From Hymenoscyphus infarciens (Eukaryota; Ascomycota; Leotiomycetes; Helotiales; Helotiaceae): a stretch of DNA of 64,000 nucleotides. Position numbers and translations under genes: made by a program. The stretch is taken from positions 1-64,000 of the forward strand of contig LLCB01000274.1 in the NCBI GenBank assembly GCA_001414345.1, read 5' to 3'. The notes beneath the pieces were generated by a model, which did not search any database, was not told the DNA's origin, and saw nothing but the letters and a program-made list of their open reading frames with translations. Positions 15,790 through 28,070 of the stretch are shown in pieces (the first letter of the stretch is position 1; each line of letters begins with the position of its first letter).

Positions 15790-16868
15790 TCATCTCATCT
15801 CCTTCTTCATCTCAGGACCATGTCCATCCGTCGAGTCGCTCATGGCCTCCTGTTTCTCGACGGGCGATTGGCTTCCACCACTCGTGTTGTTGGCACCATT
15901 CTGGCCATCTTTACCACATCCCTTCACCAAGATATGCCTCTGTTCGTCCAGTCAGCTTTCCATTTTTAGACTTCGCTTCGAGAAAAAGAATGAATCACTG
16001 CCTCCAATTGCTGCAAATTAGAATCGGATAAAGAACGAACCTTTAGTGCATCTTTGCGGGAGAAACTCTTCTCGCAGTGGGTACATGGGAAGGGTTTGAC
16101 GGCCAAGTGGATCCGCTTGTGGCGCTTCAAATCGTGGTTGCGGTTGAACTGTTGCGGGCATTGGTCGCATTTGTACGGACGGTCGTTTTGTTGTTGTTGT
16201 TGGCCTGGGTGGTGTCCGTAGATTGGTGCGCCCATTTGGTGTTGTCCGTATGGCATGTTGATTCCTCCCACCATAGCCATTTGGCTTCCTGGGTTGTGGA
16301 TGTTCGACATGATTGGGCCGTTCATTGCGGGGAGGTTGTAGCCGCCAAAGGGTCGGGCCTGGTAACCTTGTGGTACCAAGACTGGCGAGATCCGAGAAGC
16401 TGGTGCCGAAGAGGAGTTTGGTGGCGACTGTTGGGTTGGTGATTGTTGGTTGTAAGCGGGGAAGGAAGATTGTTGAGGCGTTGAAGAAGGCGTGTAATAT
16501 GTTGGTGTTGGAGGGGGTCGTCCACCATATTCTGGGGCGTGGAGAGGTCCTTGAGGAGGTGCTTGGGAAGCCGCTTGTTGTGGACTCACAAGACCATGGT
16601 TACTCATTTGCTGGGGGGGAGGTTGCGCAGCTTGTGGTTGCTGCTGTTGATTTTGATGTTGTTGCTGCTGCTGCTGTTGCTGTTGCTGAGGCGCAAGGGT
16701 TGGTAAGTTCTGTTGCTGACCACCCGAGGAGCTTATAGATGTTGGAAAAGGGGGGAGATTCATGTCGTATGGGGGAGGAGGAAGGCCATCCCCGGACGCT
16801 GGAGAATTGGCGTTTCGGTTCTGGAAATTCATGGATGGAGAATACAATGGTCGACCATTCATGTAGTT

Positions 16869-16899
<31 letters not shown>

Positions 16900-17252
16900 T
16901 GTTGCGCGTAAGGCGCGGCCATTGGAGGCGCTGAACTATACGTGTAAGAGGGATTATGGTTTTGAGGAGTGGACCAATATCCCATAGGCTGATGAGGAGG
17001 CTGATATGGAGGAACGCCGCCCGCTGAACTCCCCGAACTGCCACTATTCAGACTCGATAATGGACTGTTTTCGTTGGGGAGGGTCGCTGGTGGTGTGAGA
17101 ACGCTGCTGACCGATGGGTGTGGCTGCGCTGTGCTGCTTGGGGTATAGGCTGGGTATTTGTGCATTCCAGAGAGGTGATCTGGTGGCGGGAGTTGAAAAG
17201 TTGGGAGATGCGAAGCTGCTGACCGACGAGCAGTGAAGCTCTGGGTCTCCAT
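15790..17252 (-). CDS. C2H2 zinc-finger transcription factor, FlbC-like
   Basis: Two exons on the minus strand: 17252-16041 and 15939-15790 (453 aa). The N-terminal 355 residues are disordered and rich in Pro, Gln, Ser and Tyr, with two polyglutamine runs. Two C2H2 fingers lie at about 360-382 (YKCDQC...HDLKRHKRIH) and about 388-411 (FPCTHC...DALKRHILVKGC). The second finger is split by a 101-bp intron (16040-15940; donor GTTCGT, acceptor CAG). Without splicing, the frame runs past KDALK into non-conserved residues and loses the second zinc His/Cys pair, so the intron is strongly supported. The tail is acidic and ends KKEMR. Two C-terminal fingers on a Q-rich protein of this size recall Aspergillus FlbC, a conidiation activator; that assignment is from memory and tentative. 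Confidence 0.88.
16658..16689 (-). repeat. CAG/CAA microsatellite encoding polyglutamine (second run)
   Basis: This trinucleotide run lies inside the C2H2 gene and encodes about 10 consecutive Gln, followed by interrupted H/N/Q sequence. It is likely to vary in length between strains. Confidence 0.85.
16869..16904 (-). repeat. CAG/CAA microsatellite encoding 12 Gln (first run)
   Basis: A nearly pure CAG run with three CAA interruptions sits in the disordered region of the C2H2 regulator. Length changes in whole codons would alter the activation region without breaking the frame. Confidence 0.88.
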
Positions 17253-20200
17253 GACAAAGCTACCCGAGGGGTGAATATGGAATTTGATTTTGTAATTTCA
17301 CAAGATATCTCGGTCGCGGTTGTGTTGTGAGGTGAGGTGTGGTGTGGTGAGGTGAAGGCGCCGAATCGAGAAACGTGGTACGGGGTGAAGCAGGTACGGT
17401 ACTGAAGGACAATGGCGTAGTGGAATTGCAACAAAGCCAAACCCCAAAGCGGCCAGACAGACGCGTGGTGGTGAGATGGACGATTTGTGTAGATGTTTAC
17501 TATCTCTTTCCCCCGTCGTTTTCGTTCCTCTTTTCTAGAGTTTCTTCGTTTCTTCGTTTCTTCGTTTCTTCCAGCGTTCGTTCGTGTCTTGTATTCCGAG
17601 GTCGTCGTCTCCCACTCAATAGCCACAACAGTTTGTCGGCGTCGAGGTCAAACCTGGGTTGAGAAAGAATGTGGAGCGGCGATCTGTATGTATGTATGAT
17701 GTATGCCGTATAGGCGGGCGCCGGGGAGGTGGTGAATATGTAGCTTATTGGGCATGGGAGGCCCTTCTGGCTGGACGCGGGCGGCGTGGGAAATGCAGCG
17801 GCGGGACACTCGAGAACTGGGACAAGGGACGAAGGTGGAGGAGAGGGGAGGGGAGGGGAGGGCAGGGGAGGGGAGGGGTCCAAAGTCCAAAGTCCAAAGT
17901 CCAAAGTCCAGTCCAGAGGTGTACTGTAAATAGTGGGCAAGGGGAGGAGAGCTAGCGCATAAGCCTTATAAGCTTAAGGAGGAGGAGGAGCATCCATCCT
18001 CACTCATATCAATTATTTACTTACCACGCGCGGTCAGCACCACCATGTGGGCAAGCTTGCAGCCCCAGGGATCACACCCGCTATGGGAATCGTGGATCTG
18101 GGACGTGCGAAGGCTGATGCCAGATTGGGGGACACTCCGAATTAGAGCGGAGGAGGGGGGGGGGGAGAAAACAAGACTAAGAAAAAAGGAGAGCGGGTCG
18201 GTAGAGTAGCATCGGCTAACAAAACATTCGTTACTCGTCCTCAAGCGAGGTTGACTTTCTCCATTACAGTGTTTCTTGTTTTTTTGTTTTTTTGTTTTTG
18301 TATTTTGTCGTCTTCTACTCCATTAGGAACCAACCCGGCTGTCGTTTCGTTGTCGATGTTGGACTGCAGTCGAGTCCGCTGCAGAGTGGGTGTGGTGTGT
18401 GTGGGAGAGATGAAGAATCGGGACTAGGTTGTACTGGTGTGGTCGGCGAGCACTTTGGACTTGATGCACCTGAATGCAGGGAACGAATGGGCGGTAACAG
18501 GCGAGACCAGGTCCACGTTTCCGGGCGCCATGATTGGCAGGTTGGTGGAAGAGTAGCCTGGCCCGTCTGTTCCAGCTGGGAAAATCAACATTACGGTAAC
18601 TACACTACTTTGGTAAGCTTTCCTCTAAATCCTTTGGTAGAGATGCTACTCTGAGCTATGTCATAGTGTTATCTATTTCATGACTTGACATATGATTTAG
18701 TCTCCCTTCTGATTTGCTCTCTCGCTACGGAATCTAGGACTCTCTCTCTCATCGCATCGATCGCATCGCATCGATCTCTCTCTCTCTCATCCGACCGACT
18801 TTTTAGCCTACGTACTCGCTACTCGTTCTCCGATAAAAACTAATCCTAATTCATTGCGGCTGGAATGAGGATGACCCTCAACCATCAAAACCACGGAACT
18901 CCCCAACTCCAACTCCAGCACGGGCGTGCCCCCATCCCCCCGAGCTTTGGGGTGATCATGGGCTTTCCCCCATTGGAGTCTTGCAGGCATGTGGCAGCAC
19001 ATGCACGGCCTGTCTCTTGGCTATCCTGGCTTAAGCCTGCCGCGCTCCAGCAATCAATTTGCTTTTTTTCGCCGGATCGCTCGCTCACCCACCATCATTT
19101 TCGACTCTGCAGCAGGCCTGCGGCGGAGAAGACCTTCTGACGAGGGGGTTTGTTCAAGGGAGCAAATGAACAGAGACGTGAGCACACTTGTGCCACGGCC
19201 ATCGTGACACCTTCAGGGTACGAGGGTCGGGAACGATTTGGCTATTTCCCAATACATGGGCAGCCAGGATTGGCTTAACCGCGCCTTCCAGAGATGGAGA
19301 GGGTATTGAGTGTGCAAGGTACCGAGTAGAACACCACTCACTGTTGTGTTGTCCGTTGGACTGGATCCGACGCCACTTAAATTGAAGGGAGTTGTCATGG
19401 GTTTGGATTCGGAGTCGTATTATTTCGGATTTTTCCACATGTGGCAGTTGGCTTCTCCACAGAAATCTCATCCCCGGAGAACAAAACTCGACGCCTCGAC
19501 GCCCAAGCACAGTGCACGTCAAAGAGGCGGGGAGAAACAAAGCCAATATCGCTGGAATTGGTTAGATTGAATGTCGGTCGGCGACGCCTCAGCAAGGGGT
19601 GGTCATCGTTGAGGACGCTGTCTGAGCGCCAGGTCTAGCTGTAAGCAACTTAGTGAGCAAAGTCGAGTACGCAAAAATCCGAATTATCCAAAGGTCTCCC
19701 TGGCACTTGCAAGCACGAGACGCATTGCATCCAAGGATCGTCCTAGGTGGAAGCATGATAGGCTTCTGCTCGGCGAGGGGGATATTCCAGACCACACCCA
19801 AGAAAGTCATGATGTGACTGGAAATGCACCAAGATACCGGAGTTTTGTGTGAGATCAAGTTATCATTTGCTGTTTCGTTGAGATTAACATGGACCAAGTC
19901 ACCTGTAGAAATTTATTAGCTTGGGTTTGTTTGAGATGAGAGAAGGGATCAGCATATGTTTCCATAAATACTTTATCAGGAAAAGATCTCTCGATGTTCA
20001 GCTGGCTGTCCGGGATTCGGAACGCAAAGCGGGGTGGGAAATCGAGTCCACAATTCCCAAAACCTGGGAAGCTTTGCCATGGATTATTGCTGTTAAAAAA
20101 GGAAAAACGTTCCAAGGTAAACCTGTTCGGGTTGCAACTCTACAGCGCTATCCAGGATTCAAGATGAAGTTGGTCAGCTGTGATTGGCAGGCAAGTTCCA

Positions 20201-23200
20201 GCATTCACGAACCTCCAACCGCACTGGGCGAGAAATCGTTTATTTTGGCCGATTGAGGATTGGCTTGTGTCTCCCCAGTCAGGCATGTTCTAGACCCGGC
20301 CATAGAGGCGGGCTCGCTTAAAAGCACAGCTGCAAGCCCATCCCGAAAGGCTGACGGCTGGCGTTTGAGGCTGGAGATCCCACCTCTGGGAGAGAGTCTG
20401 TGCAGATAAAAGTGGTGGAGGTGGAGTTTTGGAGTTTGAGAAGCCACGGGATCCGTTGCTTTGGCTAGCAGATTGGCTCACCAAAACTAAGCGGGTATAT
20501 CACGTGATTATTTCCAAATGGTCATGTCTCTCCATGTAATTGGTATCAAACTCTAATCACTACTTTATTTTTTCTTCACTCTATTACAAAAGGGTTTCAA
20601 GATTCCGGTGTACGAAGAGACTACTGCATATACGATCGTTTATTACTCGTCAGCTTCATTTCGTAATACCTCTATCATGCCCCGCAACTCAAGGCCTGAA
20701 GGTATCAATTATGCTTGACAAGCACCAATTGCAAACTGCTTCTCCTAGACCGCTGTTCTCTCAATCTTTCATGGAAATAACGGGAGAAACCCAGATGAGG
20801 GAGAGGGTGGTATCGGGGTTTCCCTCCTCGCCGCACAGGAAGCTCAAGACAGTAGATTGCACAGACATTTTGTATGGCACAGCGGCCGTGCGCTTACATT
20901 TAGTTTAGCGGGGGGTACTCACTCTACTTACTACTTACTTACCTAGTGATCTTCTACTCCACATAGGGAAGCAAAGGCGCTGGTGAGCTTTTGCGGCCAC
21001 CTTGGAATACATCACCTAATCCATCAAGGCCTCAATATCCAGGCAAAGGTTGCGTTGCGTTGCGTTACACCAACCTTTGGTCCCGGCTCGTTCAATGTCG
21101 TTCCCGGCACGGTACGAGCACGAGGAATGATGTTGCATCAGAAGCAGCCTGGGGTGTCTTTCTAGTCATCCCGACTGGCTCAAATTACTGTGGACTTCCC
21201 AATTTCACGCCTCTTACCAGCTTTCCGGTTGTCATCGAATTGCCTGCTTCGTCGTTGTCAACGTCTTCAGCAAGCACACCCGACCATAGGAGGTTCTGCA
21301 ATCGTGTGTGGTGGGCGTCTATTCCCAAACTGCTAGAATTCGAACGCGGAACGGATGTTTACTTGATTCAGAAGACGAACATCGGGACATGCTTACATCC
21401 GTTTCCTTCAGCCCTTGCGGGTAGAACAGGGTTCAGCACGACAGTCCGAAGACTCGCATGTAAAATACTACAGGATTCATTTTCGACCAGATTCCAAACT
21501 CCTAAAGTTCGAAAAGATAGAGCCGCACTTGGTGGTGTGAACAAGGCTATTTAGCCACAAGTTCAGATGCACGGGAACGTGATGCTCGTGCGTTTTCAAG
21601 GTTGCCGGTCATATATATGTCAGACTAAGTATCAACTGGGGTTTTAAGTGAAATTGGGAAGATGCAGCTTCCCCCTCACCGCAATCCATGTTCGAATGGA
21701 TCGTGGACTCTCCGGGCTGAGGGAGTTTATGCGTCCACAAACCTTGATTCAGATAAGATTTCAGCCATCAAAATCTGTTCGGAATAACACTTTGGGTGGC
21801 ATGCAGCGGCAACTGTGCCGTGTTGAGAATCAGCTCTTCTTATGTTCCAAAAATAGAATTATTGCTAATGAGTGTAGTCAGCTTTCGATGGGACACTTCG
21901 ATTATTATTCCGCATGTGACGAAACGTCACACAAAGTCATCAAAGTGCAGACGAAGCAACAATTAAATTGTCTTTCGGTTGTCAGCAAAGTAAAGGGGTG
22001 TTTAGTTGGTTGGACTGTCGTAGGGTAATCACCCCCTACAATACCATGAACTCGCTAACCATGTGCCTCCCGTCAAAATTGTCCGCTAAAAACGCCAAAT
22101 TATCCTGTCAAATGATGCCAAGCAAATCACCCCGCATCAACTTGCCTCGATTCCATAAAAGTCATTTCTGTAGGCAACTTGAGCCTCTTTTGAGGAACAA
22201 AAATCGGGCAGGCCGCTTGTTTTGATATTTCGGAGGATTGTGTTGGTAAGGTGCCAATGCTTTGCACTGATTTGACCAGAAATCCCATGGATTAGATTAT
22301 GCATCTTGTCACTGATTTTGATAAGACGAATTTCTTCGTAGTGGCAGTGATGATCATCATGTACCACTGTAAAATTTACAGCTTCTATCATTAGAAACTT
22401 TATAGGCGGGACATGTGTCACTAGGAGTTGGTGTTGGTCACTACCGTCGCGGCAACGGGACAGAATTGCCATGAGAAAAAAGGACATTCGTCTCGAATTG
22501 CAATTGGGTAGCCTTATGCTCAACGAAGGGATAGAGCTCGTGAACTACCGGTAGTGATATTGGCTTCATTCTAGTTGTACTCCTGCACACACGGGACGAA
22601 ACCAAGATGCATACATATCAAAGTCCAGTTCTTTTCAAGAATAACTAATAGGAAGTCGGGAAGAAACAACAGCTGAGGCAACTCCGCATCACACGCACTT
22701 CCCATCACCCTTGGCAATAATTCGCCACCCAGGGTTGAAAGGTGCTTCCCGCCCTTATTTTTCCTTCGCTCGTGAGATTTGCTTTTTCCCATGGCCCCTC
22801 ACGTTTTTGGGCGAGAGCCTTGCAAGTCAGAGAATGACTGGTCTCAATTCCTCTCTTGTGGAACCGATAACCAGGTATTTTCTGCGAACGTGTGGCAGCC
22901 AGCCGTGTTGCTTCTTCTGTAGGCAAGTTCCCCCTCCCTTTTTTGCTATCTTTCGGAAACCAGACGCCTTGCCCGTAAGCCCATTGGTGGCCGACCCACT
23001 TCGACCGTTAGCGCCAGCAGCGTGAGCCTTTTGGGAAGGGTGTCAAATAAATTTTGAGCCTTCCAGTTATGGTTTGGATTCGTAATTTGATCAGAAGAAA
23101 ATTCATTTCTCCCTGGTGCTGTCTGGATCGAAAAAGCATTTTTCATTCCACTTTTATGCAGACACCTCGAGTCCTGTCTAAAACACCACTTCCCTGATAA

Positions 23201-24536
23201 CTTGAAGACGAAATCGAAAGATGCCAGAGAACTTTCGATGACCACACTATAACGATTCGAATGCAGAGCAGGATCCAACGCGTATCACGCAACACAACCA
23301 GCTTTCGCAACACTCTGCTCGGAACTAGTTTCTCTAGCGATATATGCGCTTGACAAAGAATAAGTATTTCTTGATGTAACAACTGACTGCAAGGTAGACA
23401 GTGAACGGCAAAGTAAACTCAATCCACCGAAAAGCCCAACCCCTTTCCCCGCTGAGCTCCCAAAACCGGATTATACTAAGCGCACCTGTATCTTCACAAC
23501 TGAACTCGACGCTCCCTTGACGTACACTACCATTCTAGCCGCCTCGAAAAGACCGAATACATATATGCTGGTTTAGCGAGGGGAAAGGGGGACAAGAAGG
23601 AAGGTCTTCGCCAGCTGGAGCACACAAGGAGTTTGGGACACAGAACAGGATTGCATAGTAGTGTTTGGGGATGCTGGCAATCCTTTTGCCATTGCCTTTT
23701 TCTTTCTGTGGGTTCTATGGTTTCGACTTCGTCAATTAATTGCATTCTTCCTGTGTGCCGTGACACAATACACTCTGCAACTCCCATTGCTGCATACTTC
23801 TTATCACCTCACTTTCCTTCGGCGAAATTCACAAAATGGCTTCCAACACCAGGTAGGAGTTGTACATAGCAATGGTCTCATCATCGAGGGAAGAAAGAAA
23901 CGGGAAACCCCCCGTCTTGTCCCCAAACACTCCAGATTGAGAAATCTTCCTCCGTAACCCACCTCTCATAAGCAAATTTTGGGAAATTTAAACTACGTGC
24001 TCAACAGGATGGAGGATAAGTCACCGTGGAGGAGAACACAGAGACATTTTCACGGCTTTATGTTCCTTTGCCGTCCCCTTCCATTGCTGGCTGAAGACTT
24101 CCAACGACCCCATCCCGTGTGAAGTAAAGGGAACTGCATTTTTGAGAAACATCATCCGAGTTGGCTAAGGATTTACTGGTGTGGCTAATGGTTTACTGAG
24201 GTGATACTGTTAATTCTGGTGGCACAGGTCGTGAGGAAAGCATCCATAATTGGGGCTATAAACGGCTGCGGATTGTCATATCCCATTTGATTATTGTATC
24301 CCGCCTGGTTGGGATAATAACCACAATTCTGGTTTCCCATGGGCGCACCAGGGGATGCAGGGATTCGTGACTGGCAAATAGTTGACTAACTCTCCACTAC
24401 TCCTTCCATTGTTTATCTGAGACTCGATAAATCGATTATATTATCCTAAAAGGCTTAAATAACTAAGATTTTAATATGTTTATTGTTCTAAAGGAGTAGG
24501 AACAATTGTGGAAGTGCAAGTACTTCGAGAATACAG
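17253..24536. other. Gene-poor region of about 7.3 kb
   Basis: Positions 17253-18000 are probably the promoter and leader of the C2H2 gene. They hold GGTGTGGTGAGGTG repeats, TTTCTTCG repeats (about 17540-17572) and GGGGA runs. From 18 to 24.5 kb I see no frame with an ATG, plausible splicing and protein-like composition. The longest open stretches (for example 20991-21554) start without ATG and have no internal Met. Simple sequence occurs at 18738-18790 (CTCT and GCATC/GATC repeats). The strip 24180-24400 contains a minus-strand frame rich in Gly, Asn, Gln and Tyr that resembles the tail of the decayed gene beside it. Confidence 0.5.
17838..17914. repeat. Two adjacent short tandem repeats (GGGGA)n and (TCCAAAG)n
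   Basis: About eight GGGGAG-type units are followed directly by about five 7-bp CCAAAGT units. Both lie in the upstream region of the C2H2 gene. Confidence 0.8.
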
Positions 24537-25624
24537 TTACGAATTCCTGCAGCCCCTGATGGGCTGGTTTTCATACTGAGAACCAATGCCGTATTGGTTT
24601 GGGTTGCCATATTGGTAATTCTGTCCTATATGACGACCATAACTACCAGAGTAGTTCCTAGATTTATTTCCAATAGCTAGGTTGCGAAACTGATTCATTC
24701 ATGCCTGGCGGGAATTGTATTGAGCCTGGCTTTCTGATCTCGCCTGTTGAGAATTGAGAGGGCCAAGATTGATGGCATGATTATTGGAACCATACTCGGC
24801 TCCGGTATTCGCTCCTGAATTGCTAGGTCTGACCTGCAAGGATCGAGATACCGGTTGACCAGAGTGCATGCTACTTTCGCAATTTCCTTGTAGGTTCTGT
24901 GAGTCCATTTCATACATGATGGTATTCTCATTTTCTGGGGCTTCCAGTTTCAGCCCCTGGTCTATTACTTCTCTTGAAGTTGCTTCCTGTACAGCGACTT
25001 GATTAAACTCGTGGGTAGGAGGCAATGTTTTCCATTCTTCTTCCACAGAGTCTTCTAGTTTTACGTCACCGGGCTCTGCTTTAGGATAGGGTCCAAAAAT
25101 CTGACTGTCAGAGTTGATACCTTTGGCCAAGAATGCTTGATCAGTACTAACTGAAGCTGCTGCCCTTGCTGCCTCCGGTGCCTGTGAAATGCCCTTGCTG
25201 GCCTGGCCAGTGGACTTTGTGGGCTTGAAAATCTGCGCGGCACCACTGGATGCTGCAGCTTTGGGTTTGGAAGACTCAGAGGCTACCTCTTTTGTCTCCT
25301 TGCTCTCAGAGCTGGCCTTGGATTTGGGGACTGCACCTGTCAGTCTCTCCCCTCTTGCTTCCAATTGGACCTGGTCCATTGGTGGCGGCATCGGGGTAAA
25401 GTCTGCGGCCGTCCTGGGGTCCCCCATAATTCCCGAATATTGGGTGATCGTGCGGTACTCGGCATACCAGAGAGGTTGGAAGATGGTTGCCGTAAGCCGT
25501 GTCGAACTGTTCGATCGCGTCTTTATAGGAGTAGCCCATAGGCTTGCAAGTTCTTGCGAAGTCCATTAACAATACGAAAATAAAAGAAGGGTTTGCCCCG
25601 ATCAGGGTCTTTCGTTGATGCCAT
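24537..25624 (-). pseudogene. Decayed low-complexity protein gene with two apparent frameshifts and a stop
   Basis: The minus strand reads as one protein only if the frame changes twice. It opens at the ATG at 25624 (MASTKDPDRGKPFFYF...) and stops being coherent near TATGGGCTAC (about 25530). It resumes in a second frame (YSYKDAIEQFD...) and shifts again near CTCTCTGG (about 25475). The third frame then runs as a Ser/Lys/Glu/Ala-rich disordered protein to a TGA at 24699. After that TGA the same frame continues for 53 Tyr/Asn/Gly/Gln-rich residues to TAA at 24537. Each break looks like a single extra base or one substitution, so sequencing error is an alternative to true decay. If the breaks are ignored, the smallest intact model is 25427-24699 (242 aa). 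I do not recognise the family. Confidence 0.45.
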
Positions 25625-26383
25625 CCTTGGATGTGGATGGTAGGTAGTAGTAGATGTTGATATTTTTAGGAAGTGGTTGACGGACGAGGAGAGAACTTTT
25701 CAAGTGCGCGGCGCCGAGCGAAGCTAACTTTTGGCGCAATCTCTTTCGATATACCTGGTACCGCAGGGCAGAGAGAATGAATGGCTGTTTGGCTTTTAGG
25801 GAGGTCATTAAATGTAGGCCGAGTCACAATATAGGAGGGATCTATTTCACTTTCATTTATTTCGAGGTACGGGGTGGTTGCACTTATCAAAACTGAAGTA
25901 GATATAAATCTATTTCGGCTCTTAAGTACCCGAGATGCCAACCTGTCGTCCAATGAACGTATTGCAAGAGTAGTCGCCATAACCACTTTATTCCCAATGA
26001 ATGTGAAATGCTTGCTAATTGCCAACCGGAACCAGGCTTTCAATGCGCTTAATCGGGGCACATGTGAGGGCGAGCTATCTAACTTCTGTACCTAGACTCA
26101 TCTTCGCACTTCTGCAGGCACGAGATTGACCTTGTCAGCCTCAACACCTCTTTTGCTGCATTGTAAGGTTCTTCAGATGACCCTTCTGGTTTTTGGGCAG
26201 CTTTTACAGTTGAGGCTTCAAGGACTTCGCGGACTTTCCCCTTCTCTCCAATGATCCACTCTTCGCATCGCATAGAGTTCCCAAAACGCACTCCAGTAGA
26301 TGATTATTAATACCTAGGGTCTTCCATTAAGAACACAAGATCCCGCTCCAAACCCCCAAGTAACTCCAATACAAACAACCATT
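25625..26383. other. Intergenic, weak minus-strand open frame
   Basis: A 104-aa frame from an ATG at 25980 to 25666 on the minus strand precedes the decayed gene. It has no recognisable domain and could be leader or gene relic. Nothing else is supported. Confidence 0.4.
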
Positions 26384-28070
26384 TTATACCTCCACCCCTC
26401 TAATCGAATCCACATCATTATTTGCCGTAACCCTATAAACATAAGTTCCCTCTTCCTCATTCTCCACCCTCTCCCTCTTAACAGTAACCCTTCTCTGTAC
26501 CAATCCTTCCTCCATCCCATCCCCGGACTCCCCATTAGGATTCCGCAAATCACTCCTCATCTCCTTCCAAATCGCCTTGAAATTCCACTCTCTCCCTGCT
26601 TTCCTCTGTGCAGCAGTTCGCACACGTCTTTTGAAACTTCCCCGTCTCGTTTCTGCAAACCATGCGAAGCCCCAGTATATTCCCGCTAATTGAGCAAGTC
26701 CGAAGGAATTCCATGCGACTATTAGGAATGAAGTTCCATGTAAGGCGAAGATTCCTAGGTTGTTGCCAAATTTGTTGATTTGAGGGGCAATAACATAGAT
26801 TAGGATGGTCATGAAAGTCGCTGAGATGGCTTGAAATAGGGCGCCAAACAGGGCTACTAGGCCTGCTAAGTCTACGATGCGAGTTGAGCGTGGACGAAAA
26901 ATTGCTATGAATGAGATGAGAGTCGTGAGAGCCGAACCAGCGAGTGTGGTGAAGTGCAAGACATCGTTTGTTGTGGATATTCCACGAACGATGGAACGTA
27001 AGTTGTCGACGCGATCTCCCAATTTTTCTAGAAGGGGAATTGTAACGTTTTTAGTGAGAACTTGATATGAACTCTTGAGGTTGTGAGTTTTGGTTGAAAA
27101 TGCTGGTTAAATACCTCAGTAGTTTTCTTTTGGAACGGAAGAAAGAACTTACAATCTCCAAATTTAGAGTAAGTTGTGCAACTGACACCACTATATTTGT
27201 CTGCGTTGGAAGAGGTTTTTCCTCGGCAAACTGCTCGAAGGTGGAAAATATAGTAGTCTTCAATGCCAATGGACTCTTTTACTGCTGCCACCATCTGTAC
27301 TACCATGGAGTTTAGATCTACATTGCCAATAATGGCCGAGACGAGTACTTTCTTAACAGCATCGAGAACTCCGTTGAGGAGATCCTCGGCGAAAGTCGCA
27401 CTTGTGGTTCCATTGGCGGGCGTTGGGGTGGTTGTTGGAAGTGTGTTTGCTATTGATGTAGGAATTATGCTGAGGAGTGATGATGGAACTGATCCGAGAG
27501 CTGATGTTGGACTTGAGGTCGATAACGAGGCTGGAGGTGATGTTCTGATTGAAGTTGATGAAGCACGAGGGGATGAAGACGATCCAGTTGCCGTTGTCGA
27601 TACCGATGTTGCAGAAGTCGAAGCTGAGTTAATCCCAGATGTAACAACTACTGATGATTGACTAACAGCGGATCGAGCTGGTATAGTCGGCAGAATGCTT
27701 GGTAAAGTGACTGTAGGAAAGATAGAAAAAGGATCAAGATCGCTGTCTGAAAGTATCCCCAAGCCTGATGTAGGCTCTAATGCTAACGCTGCAACTCCCT
27801 GGGCGGATGTGGTGTTTGGCGTAAAGATAATTAGATTTTGTCCCAGATTAGTTGTGTTCAACTAGGCATTTTCAGCATATAATAACGTGTGTTCTATTGG
27901 AGATCACTTACAGCAAAGAGACCAAAATCTTGAAGTTGACCGGATGATGTTCCCGATATGATTGCTATTAATTGTAGGGTAAACGCTCCAGCAGAAAAGA
28001 ATGTGGGAATGATAGCACCAAGTCTCAAACTTCTGCCATCTCGCTTCGGAGATGGCTTTTTTTCAGACAT
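26384..28070 (-). CDS. SUR7/PalI-family four-span membrane protein
   Basis: Three exons on the minus strand: 28070-27912, 27861-27153, 27102-26384 (528 aa), with two 50-bp introns in good frame. The start MSEKKPSPKRDGR gives a short basic cytosolic tail before the first membrane span (about residues 16-38). A long Ser/Thr/Pro-rich extracytoplasmic loop follows, with a small Cys pair near RAVCRGK and GVSC. Three more spans follow (VLHFTTLAG..., IVDLAGLVALFG..., LGIFALHGTSF...) and then a charged cytosolic tail ending IRGVEV. This topology and the length of the first loop fit the SUR7/PalI superfamily, which includes eisosome/MCC proteins and the alkaline-pH sensor component PalI/Rim9. Which subgroup it belongs to is not clear. 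In the second intron the acceptor nearest the next open ORF would create a stop; the CAG at 27103-27105 restores the frame. Confidence 0.82.

Noticed and set aside
20991..21554. Open frame of 187 codons on the plus strand
   Set aside because: It begins with TTG, has no internal Met, and its composition is not protein-like; no splice context rescues it.
25189..25569. Plus-strand open frame of 126 codons opposite the decayed gene
   Set aside because: It is antisense to a more coherent minus-strand protein; a shadow frame.
25666..25980. 104-codon minus-strand frame upstream of the decayed gene
   Set aside because: ATG-started but without recognisable features; could be leader sequence. Noted only as weak.
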